Assembly (NCBI RefSeq): GCF_018141445.1
Contig: NZ_CP058649.1
Span: forward strand, 5,289,001-5,353,000
Direction: 5' to 3'
From: Vallitalea pronyensis
GTDB lineage: Bacteria > Bacillota > Clostridia > Lachnospirales > Vallitaleaceae
DNA length: 64,000 nucleotides
Shown here: one piece after another, positions 12,301-18,816 of the stretch
How the letters are laid out: each line of letters opens with the position of its first letter
Position numbering within the stretch: the first letter of the stretch is position 1
Program-made: the position numbers and the translations under genes
Notes under the pieces: model-generated
What the model was told of the DNA's origin: nothing
The model's input: the letters and a program-made list of their open reading frames with translations, nothing else
Databases searched by the model: none

Positions 12301-15300
12301 TATTTCCACTATTACCAGCTAATGGTGCTACTGTGTCTATAGTAGCTAAGCTCTTCATAGTATAAGCTGCTTGGTTTCCTGCCTCATCTTTTACTAATAC
12401 ATTGAAGTAGTATGTTGTATCTGAGTTAAGACCTGTTACATTTATAGTTGCTATATCTGCTGCTGCACTTGCAAATGCTGTTCCATTTGTAGTCATGTTG
12501 CTTACTGTATCTATGTTATTAGATGTTGAGTAATAGACTTGATAAGTCAAGGCTGTAGCTAATGATCTATTGTCCGTTGCTTTTGTCCAGTTTATTGTAA
12601 TACTGTTTGCACTAATATTTGAACCTGCTATTGTACCACTATTACCTACTACTGGCGCTGTAGTATCAGGTGATAGATTAGTCTTTTGAGATTGACTTAC
12701 ATAGAGACTCTTATTACCAGCTTCATCACTTACGATGACATTGAAGTAGTATGTTGTATCTTCACTTAAGCCTGTTACATCTATTGTCGCTATGTCTGTG
12801 CTTGCAGTCCCAATAGGTGTTCCATTTGTTTCTGTATTGCTTACAGTATCTAAGTTATTACTTGTTGAGTAATATGCTTGATAAGTTAAGGCAGTGCCTG
12901 CTGACTTGTTGTCCGTCGCCTTGGTCCAGTTTAGTGTAAGACCACTTGCACTAATATTTGAACCTCCTATTGCACCACTATCGCCTACTACTGGCGCTGT
13001 AGTATCAGGTGATAGATTAGTCTTTTGAGATTGACTTGTATAGAGACTCTTGTTACCAGCCTCATCACTTACGATGACATTGAAATAGTATGTAGTATCT
13101 TCACTTAAGCCTGTTACATTTATTGTCGCTATGTCTGCGCTTGCAGTCCCGATAGGTGTTCCATTTCTTTCTGTATTGCTTATTGTATCTAAATTATTGC
13201 TTGTTGAGTAATAGACTTGATAAGTCAAAGCTGTTGCTAATGACCTATTGTCCGTCGCCTTGGTCCAGTTTAGTGTAAGACCACTAGCACTTACGTTTGA
13301 GCCTGCTATTGCACCACTATCACCTGCAACTGGCGCTGTAGTATCAGGCGATAGATTAGTCTTTTGAGATTGACTTGTATAGAGACTCTTATTACCTGCT
13401 TCATCACTTACGATGACATTGAAATAGTATGTAGTATCTTCACTTAAGCCTGTTACATCTATTGTCGCTATGTCTGTACTAGCAGTTCCAATAGGTGTTC
13501 CGTTTGTTTCTGTATTGCTTACAGTATCTAAGTTATTGCTTGTTGAGTAATAGACTTGATAAGTCAAAGCTGTAGCTAATGACCTATTATCTGTAGCCTT
13601 TGTCCAGTTTAGTGTAAGTCCATTTGCACCTACATTTGAACCTGTTATCGTTCCGCTATTTCCTGTAACTGGTGCTGTAGTATCAGGCGATAAATTAGTC
13701 TTTTGAGAGAAGCTAGTATACATTGACTTATTGCCAGCTTCATCAGTCACAATTACATTGAAGTAATAAGTCGTATCTTCAGTTAAGCCTGTTACATCTA
13801 TTGTGGCTATGTCTGCCCTTGAAGTTCCAATAGGTGTTCCGTTTGTTTCTGTATTGCTTACAGTATCTAAGTTATTACTTGTTGAGTAATAAGCTTGATA
13901 AGTCAAGGCAGTGCCTGCTGATCTATTATCTGTTGCCTTAGTCCAGTTAAGTGTTAACCCTGTTACAGCAACATTCGATGCTGTAATTGTTCCGCTGTTG
14001 CCTACAGTTGGTGCTTCAACGTCAGGTGTAAGATTTGTCTTCTGAGACATGGCTGTATACATGCTCTCATTGCCTGCTTCATCTGTTACGATTACATTGA
14101 AATAGTAAGTTGTATCTTCACTTAAACCTGTTACATTTATTGTTCCTATATCTGCACTTGCAGTTCCAATAGGTGTTCCGTTTGTTTCAGTATTGCTTAT
14201 TGTATCTAAGTTATTGCTAGTTGAATAATAAGCTTGATATGTTAAAGCAGTCGATGCTGATATGTTGTCTGTTGCCTTTGTCCAGTTTAGTGTCAGACCT
14301 GTTACATCGACATTTGTAATTGTCATAGTCCCGCTATTACCTACTGCTGGTGCTTCTGTATCAGGGATCAGACTAGTTTTTTGAGTTTTGGTTGAATATA
14401 AACTCTTATTGCCAATTTGATCTTTAACAATTATGTTGAAATAGTATGTTGTGTCAGGGTTAAGTCCTGTTACATTTACAGTAGCAATATCAGTAGAAGC
14501 TGAACCAATTAATGTTCCATTAGTTTCAGTATTGCTTACAGTATCTAGGTTATTACTTGTTGATAAGTAAGCTTCATAGATTAAATTACTCGCAATTGAT
14601 GCATTATCTGTCGCTTTTATCCAATTTAATGTAAGTCCTGTAGTCCCAATGTTTGATACTGAAATTGTTCCACTGTTACCTACTGTTGGTCCCACTGAAT
14701 CTTCTTTTACTTCAATACTGATTGTTTTTTGACCTGTATTACCAGAACTGTCATTACACGTTACTATGATTGAGTAAGTTCCTACTGTACTTAGGTCAAC
14801 ACTATCAGTTATCATGCTATCTATAATGGTTATAGGACCATCAGCATCGTCATTTGCAGTAAAATATGATTTCCAATCAGGCTTTACAGTGTCGACTCCC
14901 TTATAAAATACTGTTTTCTTGCTAGTATCTACCGTAATAACAGGTGGTATTACATTTGCCATAATCCTCATATCATAGGTTGCTGTAGCTGAGTTACCAG
15001 CTGCATCTGAAACATTGATAGTTATTGGATAGACCCCAGCTTTAGTAATGTCCACATTTTCTGTAATCATTGCTTGTGTTACAGTAATATCTCCGTCTAA
15101 ATCATCTTTAACTTTGAAAAGTCCTGTCCAATCTGGTTCTGTACTGATTTGTCCTAGTGTATAAAATGGGTTAACGTTTGAAAATCCAAAGCTAATTTCA
15201 GGTGGAGTAGTATCAACTCTGGTTGATACCTTAGTATGTGTTGGTACCATTTCACCATTATTTATTTGCCAAATATAATTGAAATCCCATACTTTATCAG

Positions 15301-18300
15301 ACCAATTATTTGTGCTTGTGAAGAAACCAGCTGTAGAAAACTGACTTACTGAAACATCTGCACCATTAACATCACTTCCTGTACCTGATGTTCCAACTAC
15401 AGAGTTAATAGTCATATCTGATTTAGCGTAATTCGATTGAAGTGTCTCAAAACCCTCAGTTACACCTATGAATCTATTAGCAACACCAGGTTTGCTTGTG
15501 ATTGTATTATTGTAAGCTATTGAGTTGCTAATTGTTCCTGAACTTGTTTGACCTATCAAACCACCAATTCCACTACTAGAAGCATAATTAGGATCACCAT
15601 GAACATCACCACTCGAATAGCAGTATGCAATCGTTATGACTCTAATTGGAAATTGGTAATATGATCCCACTAAACCACCAACTTTAGTTTTACCTGTAAC
15701 ATTTCCAGTTGCATAAGAATTTAATACTCCAACATTCCCAGAATCAGTTTGTATATTTCCAATTAAACCTCCTACTGAAGCATCTCCGGTTATAGTCGCT
15801 GATGAGGAATTGTACTGGTATATTCCACCATCTATTTTACCTATTAATCCACCTACATCACTAGTACCTGTTACAGTACCTTTAGCATTTGAATTCTCTA
15901 CAGTAGTACCTGAAGATAAGCCAATTAATCCACCGATTCTATCTTTACCATTTATAGTTCCATTAGAACTTGACTGATCCACTTTTGAGTTCGAGTCTTT
16001 ACCTATCAAACCACCAATGTCATTTAAACCTTTAACATTAGTAAGTGAGTGGCAATTAGTGATTTCTGTATCACTTGATGATCCAATTAACCCACCTAGC
16101 ATGTTGTTTAAAAACTCTGGGCCAGTTCCAATACCATTTACACTACCTTTTGTAGATGAGTTTTTAATAGTTGATGACTGTGACTCCCCAGCTAGCAAAC
16201 CACCTAAGCCAGCTTTTATGTTCAAAGTACCTTCAGCACTAGAATCAGTAATAGTTCCGTTATTAACATTCCCAACTAAAATCCCAACTCTATTTTGTCC
16301 AGTAACTTTTGCATTTGTCATTTTTAAGTTTTTAACAGTAGCGCCATCACCACGCCCTATAAATCCTATTTCGTCATGAGTAGGTATATTGATATAAAGC
16401 TTACTGATGGTATGACCATTTCCATCTATAGTCCCAGTAAATGGGCTAGCTATATTACCTGCATTTGACATAGTAATAGGAATAAAGCCTTTTCCAGAGT
16501 TAAGCGCTGTTAACGCTGATTTTAATGTTTCATCAACATCACCATCACCATCTCTATCTCGTGTATCTTTAATATTTGGATTTTCATATGAATCATCAGA
16601 TTCAAAATCTAGATCTCTTACTAACTCATAATATGAGTTTAAAGCATACTGCTTACTACCATCTGTATAACCAGAACCTATAAGTGCTAAATCTTCTATT
16701 GATTCTATTTCATAAGCCGTTGCTGCACTTAGTCCATCTCCGGCCATGTATGTGTCTTTCATTTTAAAAGTAATTGTCTTACTTGCAGTATTACCTGCAT
16801 CGTCTCTAGCATTTAGTGTAATAGTATAGTCGCCTACTTTTGTAATATCTACTGTTCCAGATATCATACTAGCAGTAACAGTAATTGCTCCATCTCTATT
16901 ATCAGTTACTGAAAAATACTTAGTCCAGTCTGGTTGTTCAGCTATTACATTTACTGTAGCAGACATTAATTTATTAGTAGTCAGTGTTATAACTGGAGCT
17001 ACTTGATCAGTTGGTGTAGTTGGAGTACTAGGTGTGCTGCCCCCTGATGAAGGAGGATTTACAACTACTGGCGTATTCTTCTTATCTACCTGCGTGCCGC
17101 CCTCTATTTCCTTTCCATCAACTAGTGTTCCTTTTATACCTTCTTCAACAATAACTTTAGTGATTTCTGCTTCAACTTTGATATTATCAGCTTTTACAAG
17201 TACTTCTTCAATAGAACCCTTACCTGATATAACAGAACCTTCTGCTTTTTCGGTTATCTGAACATTTTCAATCTTGCCCAAGTTATCTATAGCTACAGCC
17301 TTAGCTTCAACTACGATTTCCTTTATAGCGGTACCCTGTCTGATTTCTACTGATTCAGCACCAACTACCTTTACATTCTTATATTCAGCTTTACCATCGA
17401 TGATTACATTGGATTGGCCTGCAATAACGATTTCAGGTACAACTATACCTTCCTCAGCAACAACCCTAACTGCATCTCCTTGTTTTTTAATGATTATGCC
17501 TTCAAATGATGAATTGCCTAAAATTGTGATTGAATTCTTACCACCACCATTTACAATGAAACTACCTTTTACTTGTGTGTTATTTATAGTTGCTTCACCT
17601 TCACCTACACCAGGAGCTATGATTAAATCACCTGAGATAGTGGAGTCCTTTAAGACTACATCAGGACTATTAATGATAACTGTACCTTCATATGTACCTG
17701 TAACCTGCCCCTTTTCAGTTACCCATTCAGCTAGAATGTTATCAAAAATCTTAACGATAGATGCTCTTCTTATATTTGATTCAGGTTCGAAATCGCCACT
17801 AGGCATTCCTACTATATAACCCTTGTTATAGAAGGATAAGATATACCCTCTTGCAGTGTCTGCAATTTGCTTATCATCATTAAAATAAGTTGGACCTTCA
17901 GTTGGGTCGATACCAAAAGCCTTAGCAAACATCACAACAACTTCCTGTCTTGTCGCTAATTCTTCAACCCTTAATTGTCCCTCAACATCTGTCATGGTTC
18001 CTGCCTTAACGTTCTTTAGAACCGCCTCAGTATACCAAGTGTCTTTTAAATCAGCAAAAGTATTTTGACCTACCTCTTGATACTTCATAAGATTATCAAT
18101 TATAGTGGCTACCTCTGCTATTGTAATATTATCATTGGGTCTGAAATAACCCTGATAACCCTGAAGTAGACCTTCAGCTGACCACTTCAGTATTTCTTTT
18201 TCAGCCCAGTGTCCTTCTGTATCAAGATACTCAAGTGCTTGAGCATTTGCTGACTCAATACTTGTGAACATTAATATGATAATAAGTATTAATGATACAA

Positions 18301-18316
18301 AACTTTTCTTACTCAT
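3386..18316 (-). CDS. Giant SLH-anchored surface protein with GLUG motifs and about 32 FN3-like repeats
   Basis: A 4976-aa exported protein. I start it at ATG 18316 (MSKKSF), preceded by AAAGGAGATGG. A signal peptide ends near ANA-QA, about residue 25. Three SLH domains (about residues 30-190; first one ...EGHWAEKEI) should bind cell-wall-attached polymer. Next come a beta-helix-like, Val/Ile-rich region (about 195-420), a Pro/Thr/Ser linker, a DUF5011/Ig-like domain (about 435-520) and a GLUG block (about 620-940) with repeated GGLIG motifs. Two more DUF5011-like domains span about 1035-1205. Then come about 32 tandem FN3-like repeats of about 110 residues (about 1210-4670), typically ending TTYYFNV.V.DEAGN, and two divergent C-terminal repeats. 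There is no sortase motif and no recognisable catalytic domain. The likely role is adhesin or S-layer-associated stalk (inference). It appears monocistronic. Confidence 0.92.
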   Translation of the reverse strand: MSKKSFVSLILIIILMFTSIESANAQALEYLDTEGHWAEKEILKWSAEGLLQGYQGYFRPNDNITIAEVATIIDNLMKYQEVGQNTFADLKDTWYTEAVLKNVKAGTMTDVEGQLRVEELATRQEVVVMFAKAFGIDPTEGPTYFNDDKQIADTARGYILSFYNKGYIVGMPSGDFEPESNIRRASIVKIFDNILAEWVTEKGQVTGTYEGTVIINSPDVVLKDSTISGDLIIAPGVGEGEATINNTQVKGSFIVNGGGKNSITILGNSSFEGIIIKKQGDAVRVVAEEGIVVPEIVIAGQSNVIIDGKAEYKNVKVVGAESVEIRQGTAIKEIVVEAKAVAIDNLGKIENVQITEKAEGSVISGKGSIEEVLVKADNIKVEAEITKVIVEEGIKGTLVDGKEIEGGTQVDKKNTPVVVNPPSSGGSTPSTPTTPTDQVAPVITLTTNKLMSATVNVIAEQPDWTKYFSVTDNRDGAITVTASMISGTVDITKVGDYTITLNARDDAGNTASKTITFKMKDTYMAGDGLSAATAYEIESIEDLALIGSGYTDGSKQYALNSYYELVRDLDFESDDSYENPNIKDTRDRDGDGDVDETLKSALTALNSGKGFIPITMSNAGNIASPFTGTIDGNGHTISKLYINIPTHDEIGFIGRGDGATVKNLKMTNAKVTGQNRVGILVGNVNNGTITDSSAEGTLNIKAGLGGLLAGESQSSTIKNSSTKGSVNGIGTGPEFLNNMLGGLIGSSSDTEITNCHSLTNVKGLNDIGGLIGKDSNSKVDQSSSNGTINGKDRIGGLIGLSSGTTVENSNAKGTVTGTSDVGGLIGKIDGGIYQYNSSSATITGDASVGGLIGNIQTDSGNVGVLNSYATGNVTGKTKVGGLVGSYYQFPIRVITIAYCYSSGDVHGDPNYASSSGIGGLIGQTSSGTISNSIAYNNTITSKPGVANRFIGVTEGFETLQSNYAKSDMTINSVVGTSGTGSDVNGADVSVSQFSTAGFFTSTNNWSDKVWDFNYIWQINNGEMVPTHTKVSTRVDTTPPEISFGFSNVNPFYTLGQISTEPDWTGLFKVKDDLDGDITVTQAMITENVDITKAGVYPITINVSDAAGNSATATYDMRIMANVIPPVITVDTSKKTVFYKGVDTVKPDWKSYFTANDDADGPITIIDSMITDSVDLSTVGTYSIIVTCNDSSGNTGQKTISIEVKEDSVGPTVGNSGTISVSNIGTTGLTLNWIKATDNASIASNLIYEAYLSTSNNLDTVSNTETNGTLIGSASTDIATVNVTGLNPDTTYYFNIIVKDQIGNKSLYSTKTQKTSLIPDTEAPAVGNSGTMTITNVDVTGLTLNWTKATDNISASTALTYQAYYSTSNNLDTISNTETNGTPIGTASADIGTINVTGLSEDTTYYFNVIVTDEAGNESMYTAMSQKTNLTPDVEAPTVGNSGTITASNVAVTGLTLNWTKATDNRSAGTALTYQAYYSTSNNLDTVSNTETNGTPIGTSRADIATIDVTGLTEDTTYYFNVIVTDEAGNKSMYTSFSQKTNLSPDTTAPVTGNSGTITGSNVGANGLTLNWTKATDNRSLATALTYQVYYSTSNNLDTVSNTETNGTPIGTASTDIATIDVTGLSEDTTYYFNVIVSDEAGNKSLYTSQSQKTNLSPDTTAPVAGDSGAIAGSNVSASGLTLNWTKATDNRSLATALTYQVYYSTSNNLDTISNTERNGTPIGTASADIATINVTGLSEDTTYYFNVIVSDEAGNKSLYTSQSQKTNLSPDTTAPVVGDSGAIGGSNISASGLTLNWTKATDNKSAGTALTYQAYYSTSNNLDTVSNTETNGTPIGTASTDIATIDVTGLSEDTTYYFNVIVSDEAGNKSLYVSQSQKTNLSPDTTAPVVGNSGTIAGSNISANSITINWTKATDNRSLATALTYQVYYSTSNNIDTVSNMTTNGTAFASAAADIATINVTGLNSDTTYYFNVLVKDEAGNQAAYTMKSLATIDTVAPLAGNSGNMTVSNVDVTSLTLNWTKATDNKSAGTALTYQAYRSTSNNLDTISNTETNGTPIGTASTDIATIDVTGLSEDTTYYFNVIVSDEAGNKSLYTSQFQKTNLSPDTTAPVVGNSGTIAGSNISASGLTVNWTKATDNRSAASALTYQVYYSLSNNIDTVTNMTTNGTPFASAAADIASVNVTGLNSDTTYYFNVLVTDEAGNQAAYTTKSLATLDTVAPVAGNSGNMTVSNVDVTSLTLNWTKATDNKSASTALTYQAYYSTSNNLDTVSNTETNGTPIGTASADIATIDVTGLSEDTTYYFNVIVTDEAGNKSMYTSFSQKTNLSPDTTAPVVGNSGTIAGSNISASGLTLNWTKATDNRSLATALTYQVYYSISNNIDTVSNVTTNGTPFASAAADIASVNVTGLNSDTTYYFNVLVKDEAGNQAAYTTKSLATLDTVAPVVGNSGTMTVTNVAVTSLTLNWTKATDNKSAGTALTYQAYYSTSNNLDTVSNTETNGTPIGTASTDIVTIDVTGLSEDTTYYFNVIVTDEAGNKSLYTSQSQKTNLSPDTTAPIVGNSGAIAGSNISANGLTLSWAKATDNRSLATALTYQVYYSISNNIDTVSNVTTNGTAFGSAAADIATINVTGLNSDTTYYFNVLVKDEVGNQAAYNMQTLATLDTVAPVVGNSGTITVANVDVTGLTLNWTKATDNKSASTALTYQAYYSTSNNLDTVSNTETNGTPIGTSSVDIATIDVTGLNEDTIYYFNVIVTDEAGNKSMYTSFSQKTNLSPDATAPIVGNSGAIAGSNISANGLTLSWAKATDNRSLATALTYQVYYSISNNIDTVSNVTTNGTAFGSAAADIATINVTGLNSDTTYYFNVLVKDEVGNQAAYNMQTLATLDTVAPVVGNSGTITVANVDVTGLTLNWTKAIDNKSAGTALTYQAYRSTSNNLDTISNTETNGTPIGTASTDIATIDVTGLSEDTTYYFNVIVSDEAGNKSLYTSQSQKTNLSPDTTAPVAGDSGAIAGSNVSASGLTLIWMDATDNRSLATALAYQVYYSTSNNIDTATNMTTNGTPFGSPGDVGTIGGDIKTIDVTGLSPNTTYYFNVLVKDEAGNQAAYTTKSLATLDTVAPVAGNSGNMTVSNVDVTSLTLNWTKATDNKSASTALTYQAYYSISNNLNTVSNTETNGTPIGTASADIATIDVTGLNEDTTYYFNVIVTDEAGNKSMYTSFSQKTNLSPDTTAPVAGNSGTITGSNVGANGLTLNWTKATDNRSLATALTYQVYYSTSNNIDTVANVTTNGTPFASAVPDIASVDVTGLNSDATYYFNVLVKDEAGNQAVYTMQMLQTSDTVAPTVGNSGAIIGSNVGANSITLNWTKATDNRSLATALTYQVYYSTSNNIDTVSNMTTNGTAFGSAATDIATINVTGLNSDTTYYFNVLVKDEVGNQAAYTMQVLATLDTVAPVVGNSGTITVANVDVTGLTLNWTKATDNKSASTALTYQAYYSTSNNLDTVSNTETNGTPIGTSSADIATIDVTGLTEDTTYYFNVIVTDEAGNKSMYTSFFQKTNLSPDTTAPVAGNSGTITGSNISASGLTLNWTKATDNRSLATALTYQVYYSTSNNIDTVANVTTNGTPFASVAVDIASVNVTGLNSDTTYYFNILVKDEAGNQAAYTMQVLATLDTVAPVVGNSGTITVTNVDVTGLTLNWTKATDNKSASTALTYQAYYSTSNNLDTVSNTETNGTPIGTASADIATKDVTGLSEDTTYYFNVIVSDEAGNKSLYTSQSQKTNLSPDTTAPVAGNSGTIAGSNISASGLTLNWTKATDNRSLATDLTYQVYYSASNNIDTVANVTTNGTPFASAVADMASVDITGLTANTTYYFNVLVTDEVGNQAVYSMQTLQTTDTLAPTVGNSGTISGSNANASGLTVNWTKATDNRSAASALTYQVYYSLSNNIDTVTNMTTNGIAFASAAADIASVNVIGLNSDTSYYFNILVTDEAGNQAAYTMQVLATLDTVAPVAGNSGTLVGSSIGANSLTLNWTKASDNKSAASALTYQVYYSTTNNIDTLSNVKTNGTPYVSATNDIATLNVTGLTANTDYYFNVLVTDEAGNQAVYTSQMFQTADTQAPSVGNSGVLSGSNISASGLTLSWTKATDNRSLATTLTYQVYYSTINNIDTVSNAITNGTPFDTAGTDIASKDVTGLSANTDYYFNVLVTDEAGNQAVYTMQMLQTSDTLAPTVSNSSISTSNITGSGIRLIWIKATDNRSAASGLTYQTYYSTTNNIDDVANMKANGTPFGSPVNDIGSIDVTGLTQNTVYYFNVLVTDEAGNQSAYAAQTERTADTEAPTVGNSGTISGSSITTNSLTLNWTKASDNKSLATALTYQTYYSTSNNIDSVANMTNGTPIGSASADISTVDVSGLNPNTDYYFNVLVTDEAGNQAVYTMQMLQTTDTIAPTVGNSGTISGSSATASGITLNWTKATDNRSAASALTYQAYYSLSNNIDTVANMTTNGTPFGVATADIATIDVTGLNSDTSYYFNVLVTDEAGNKAVYTMQMLQTADTVAPTIGNSTLSVSSVTGNSMTLSWNKATDNMSPDTALTYQAYYSTSNNLDTISNIETNGTPFGSASADISSVDINGLSDTTTYYLNVIVTDQAGNKAMYTTLTTATSDTTGPVFGNSGAFSLVKGTGTDVTVTWTAATDNLTAASDLEYLVYHANDGSTYVPFGTYEKNITTKTVTGLDSYTDIFFKIYVRDAAGNITSTASNFIKTNDVVPPTIVDGNLTLSIDASNNIQVDFVLPSDFAGTADAFYVGYSTTQSDVDNLAGIVSYYPSNSTKFVFGKQVGSTANGQGVLTTYPADTTIYVNILAQDFFTNRSIYNVGSIQTPNIDRQPPVPGANASFNAVTVTWDPAVDDSGGDITYTLYYSAFYALNNLSAIAQYGGSPIATLTNTTTFNYSGFGNIGIVASDSSGNKSAYYVDCTNAQE
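4320..14690 (-). repeat. Tandem array of FN3-like coding repeats (about 330 bp each)
   Basis: By eye I count 32 units beginning D..AP..GNSG and containing LTLNWTKATDN. Two classes can be told apart. Class A reads NLDTVSNTETNGTPIGTA and runs on to SQKTNLSPDTTAP. Class B reads NIDTVSN.TTNGTPFASA and runs on to SLATLDTVAP. In protein order, units 1-6 are class A, units 7-19 alternate strictly B/A, and units 24-30 are class B. The alternation shows that the expansion unit was mostly an A-B pair of about 670 bp. Confidence 0.9.
9571..10656 (-). repeat. Near-perfect recent duplication inside the FN3 array
   Basis: Bases 9571-9987 and 10240-10656 are identical over 417 nt by my line-by-line comparison. 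They are offset by 669 nt, exactly 223 codons, which is one A-B repeat pair. The identity includes synonymous positions, so the duplication or gene conversion is recent. The first differences are at 9570/10239 and 9988/10657. Confidence 0.85.
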
Positions 18317-18372
18317 TGATTTTCCATCTCCTTTATTACTTTCTTCAAAATCTAAAACTAGCATACAAAGCT

Positions 18373-18416
18373 AGTATACTAAACGAAACTGACATTTGGC
18401 TGACAAAACACTGACA
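18373..18416 (-). promoter_or_regulatory. Promoter of the giant gene with three 11-bp-spaced TGTCAG repeats
   Basis: On the minus strand TGTCAG occurs three times, at 18411-18416, 18400-18405 and 18389-18394, with exact 11-bp periodicity. A TATACT -10 box follows at 18373-18378. No -35 consensus lies 17 nt upstream of it. Three same-face repeats in place of a -35 suggest binding by a transcriptional activator such as a response regulator (inference). The ATG is 57 nt beyond the -10 box. Confidence 0.5.
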
Positions 18417-18427
18417 AAAAGAACAGA

Positions 18428-18570
18428 TTATTCTGCTCTTTTGTTACATAACTTTCTGTTTATTACTCTCTTTTCCTCATACATTCTTTCATCAACTAAT
18501 GCAATTAAATCTTCAATTGAACTTCACCAATCTCATTATTAGAAGCAACTCCGTGACTTAAAGAAATTCT
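18428..18570 (-). pseudogene. Truncated, frameshifted GGDEF (diguanylate cyclase) C-terminal remnant
   Basis: Minus-strand translation from 18570 gives RISLSHGVASNNEIGE, then a stop in that frame. A second frame reads EDLIALVDERMYEEKR and ends in a natural TAA at 18428-18430. The two pieces match the last strand and helix of GGDEF domains (S.S.G.A... and ...L...AD..MY..K). A single frameshift separates them, and everything upstream of the domain's end is missing, cut off at a terminator hairpin. This is a dead fragment, now lying in the upstream region of the giant gene. Confidence 0.7.
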
Positions 18571-18599
18571 ATACTTTTTCAACTTTTACAAATAAGGCA

Positions 18600-18636
18600 A
18601 AAAGAGCAGTCCTTTTTGAGGAATCTGCTCTTTTTG
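18600..18636. terminator. Bidirectional rho-independent terminator
   Basis: Perfect 11-bp arms AAAAAGAGCAG (18600-18610) and CTGCTCTTTTT (18626-18636) around a 15-nt loop. It is placed to end the minus-strand sugar ABC operon whose last stop codon is at 18817, insulating the giant gene downstream. Confidence 0.8.
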
Positions 18637-18639
18637 TGT

Positions 18640-18676
18640 TTTTATTTAGGGGCAGTTCGTTTTGCGACTGCCCCTT
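18640..18676. repeat. Hairpin repeat, copy 2 (flanks the giant gene at its 5' side)
   Basis: The second copy of the 27-nt sequence at 3335-3361. The stem continues as CGACTGCCCCT, one base longer than copy 1. The two copies are in direct orientation and 15.3 kb apart, one beyond each end of the giant gene. Apart from the remnant and terminator already listed, I see nothing else in the gap 18317-18816. Confidence 0.8.
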
Positions 18677-18816
18677 ATGAATATGATTTGTACACATGGA
18701 ATTGTATCTTAATTACTTGTCACATTTTTGTTGCATCTTCAGGAATTATATATTGTTTTTTTCACTCTCTTTTCATGACTAGGTTTTTATACTCTGAGTA
18801 GTCTTATTACATATGC

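Noticed and set aside
4320..14690. Periodic repeats considered as a CRISPR-like or satellite array
   Set aside because: The period is about 330 bp, the repeats are in frame with one another and encode FN3-like domains; there are no unique spacers.
16017..17819. Long plus-strand frames (16017-16379, 17034-17261, 17274-17819) opposite the SLH/GLUG part
   Set aside because: The minus-strand frame encodes recognisable domains; the plus-strand translations are low-complexity Pro/Ser/Thr mirror products.
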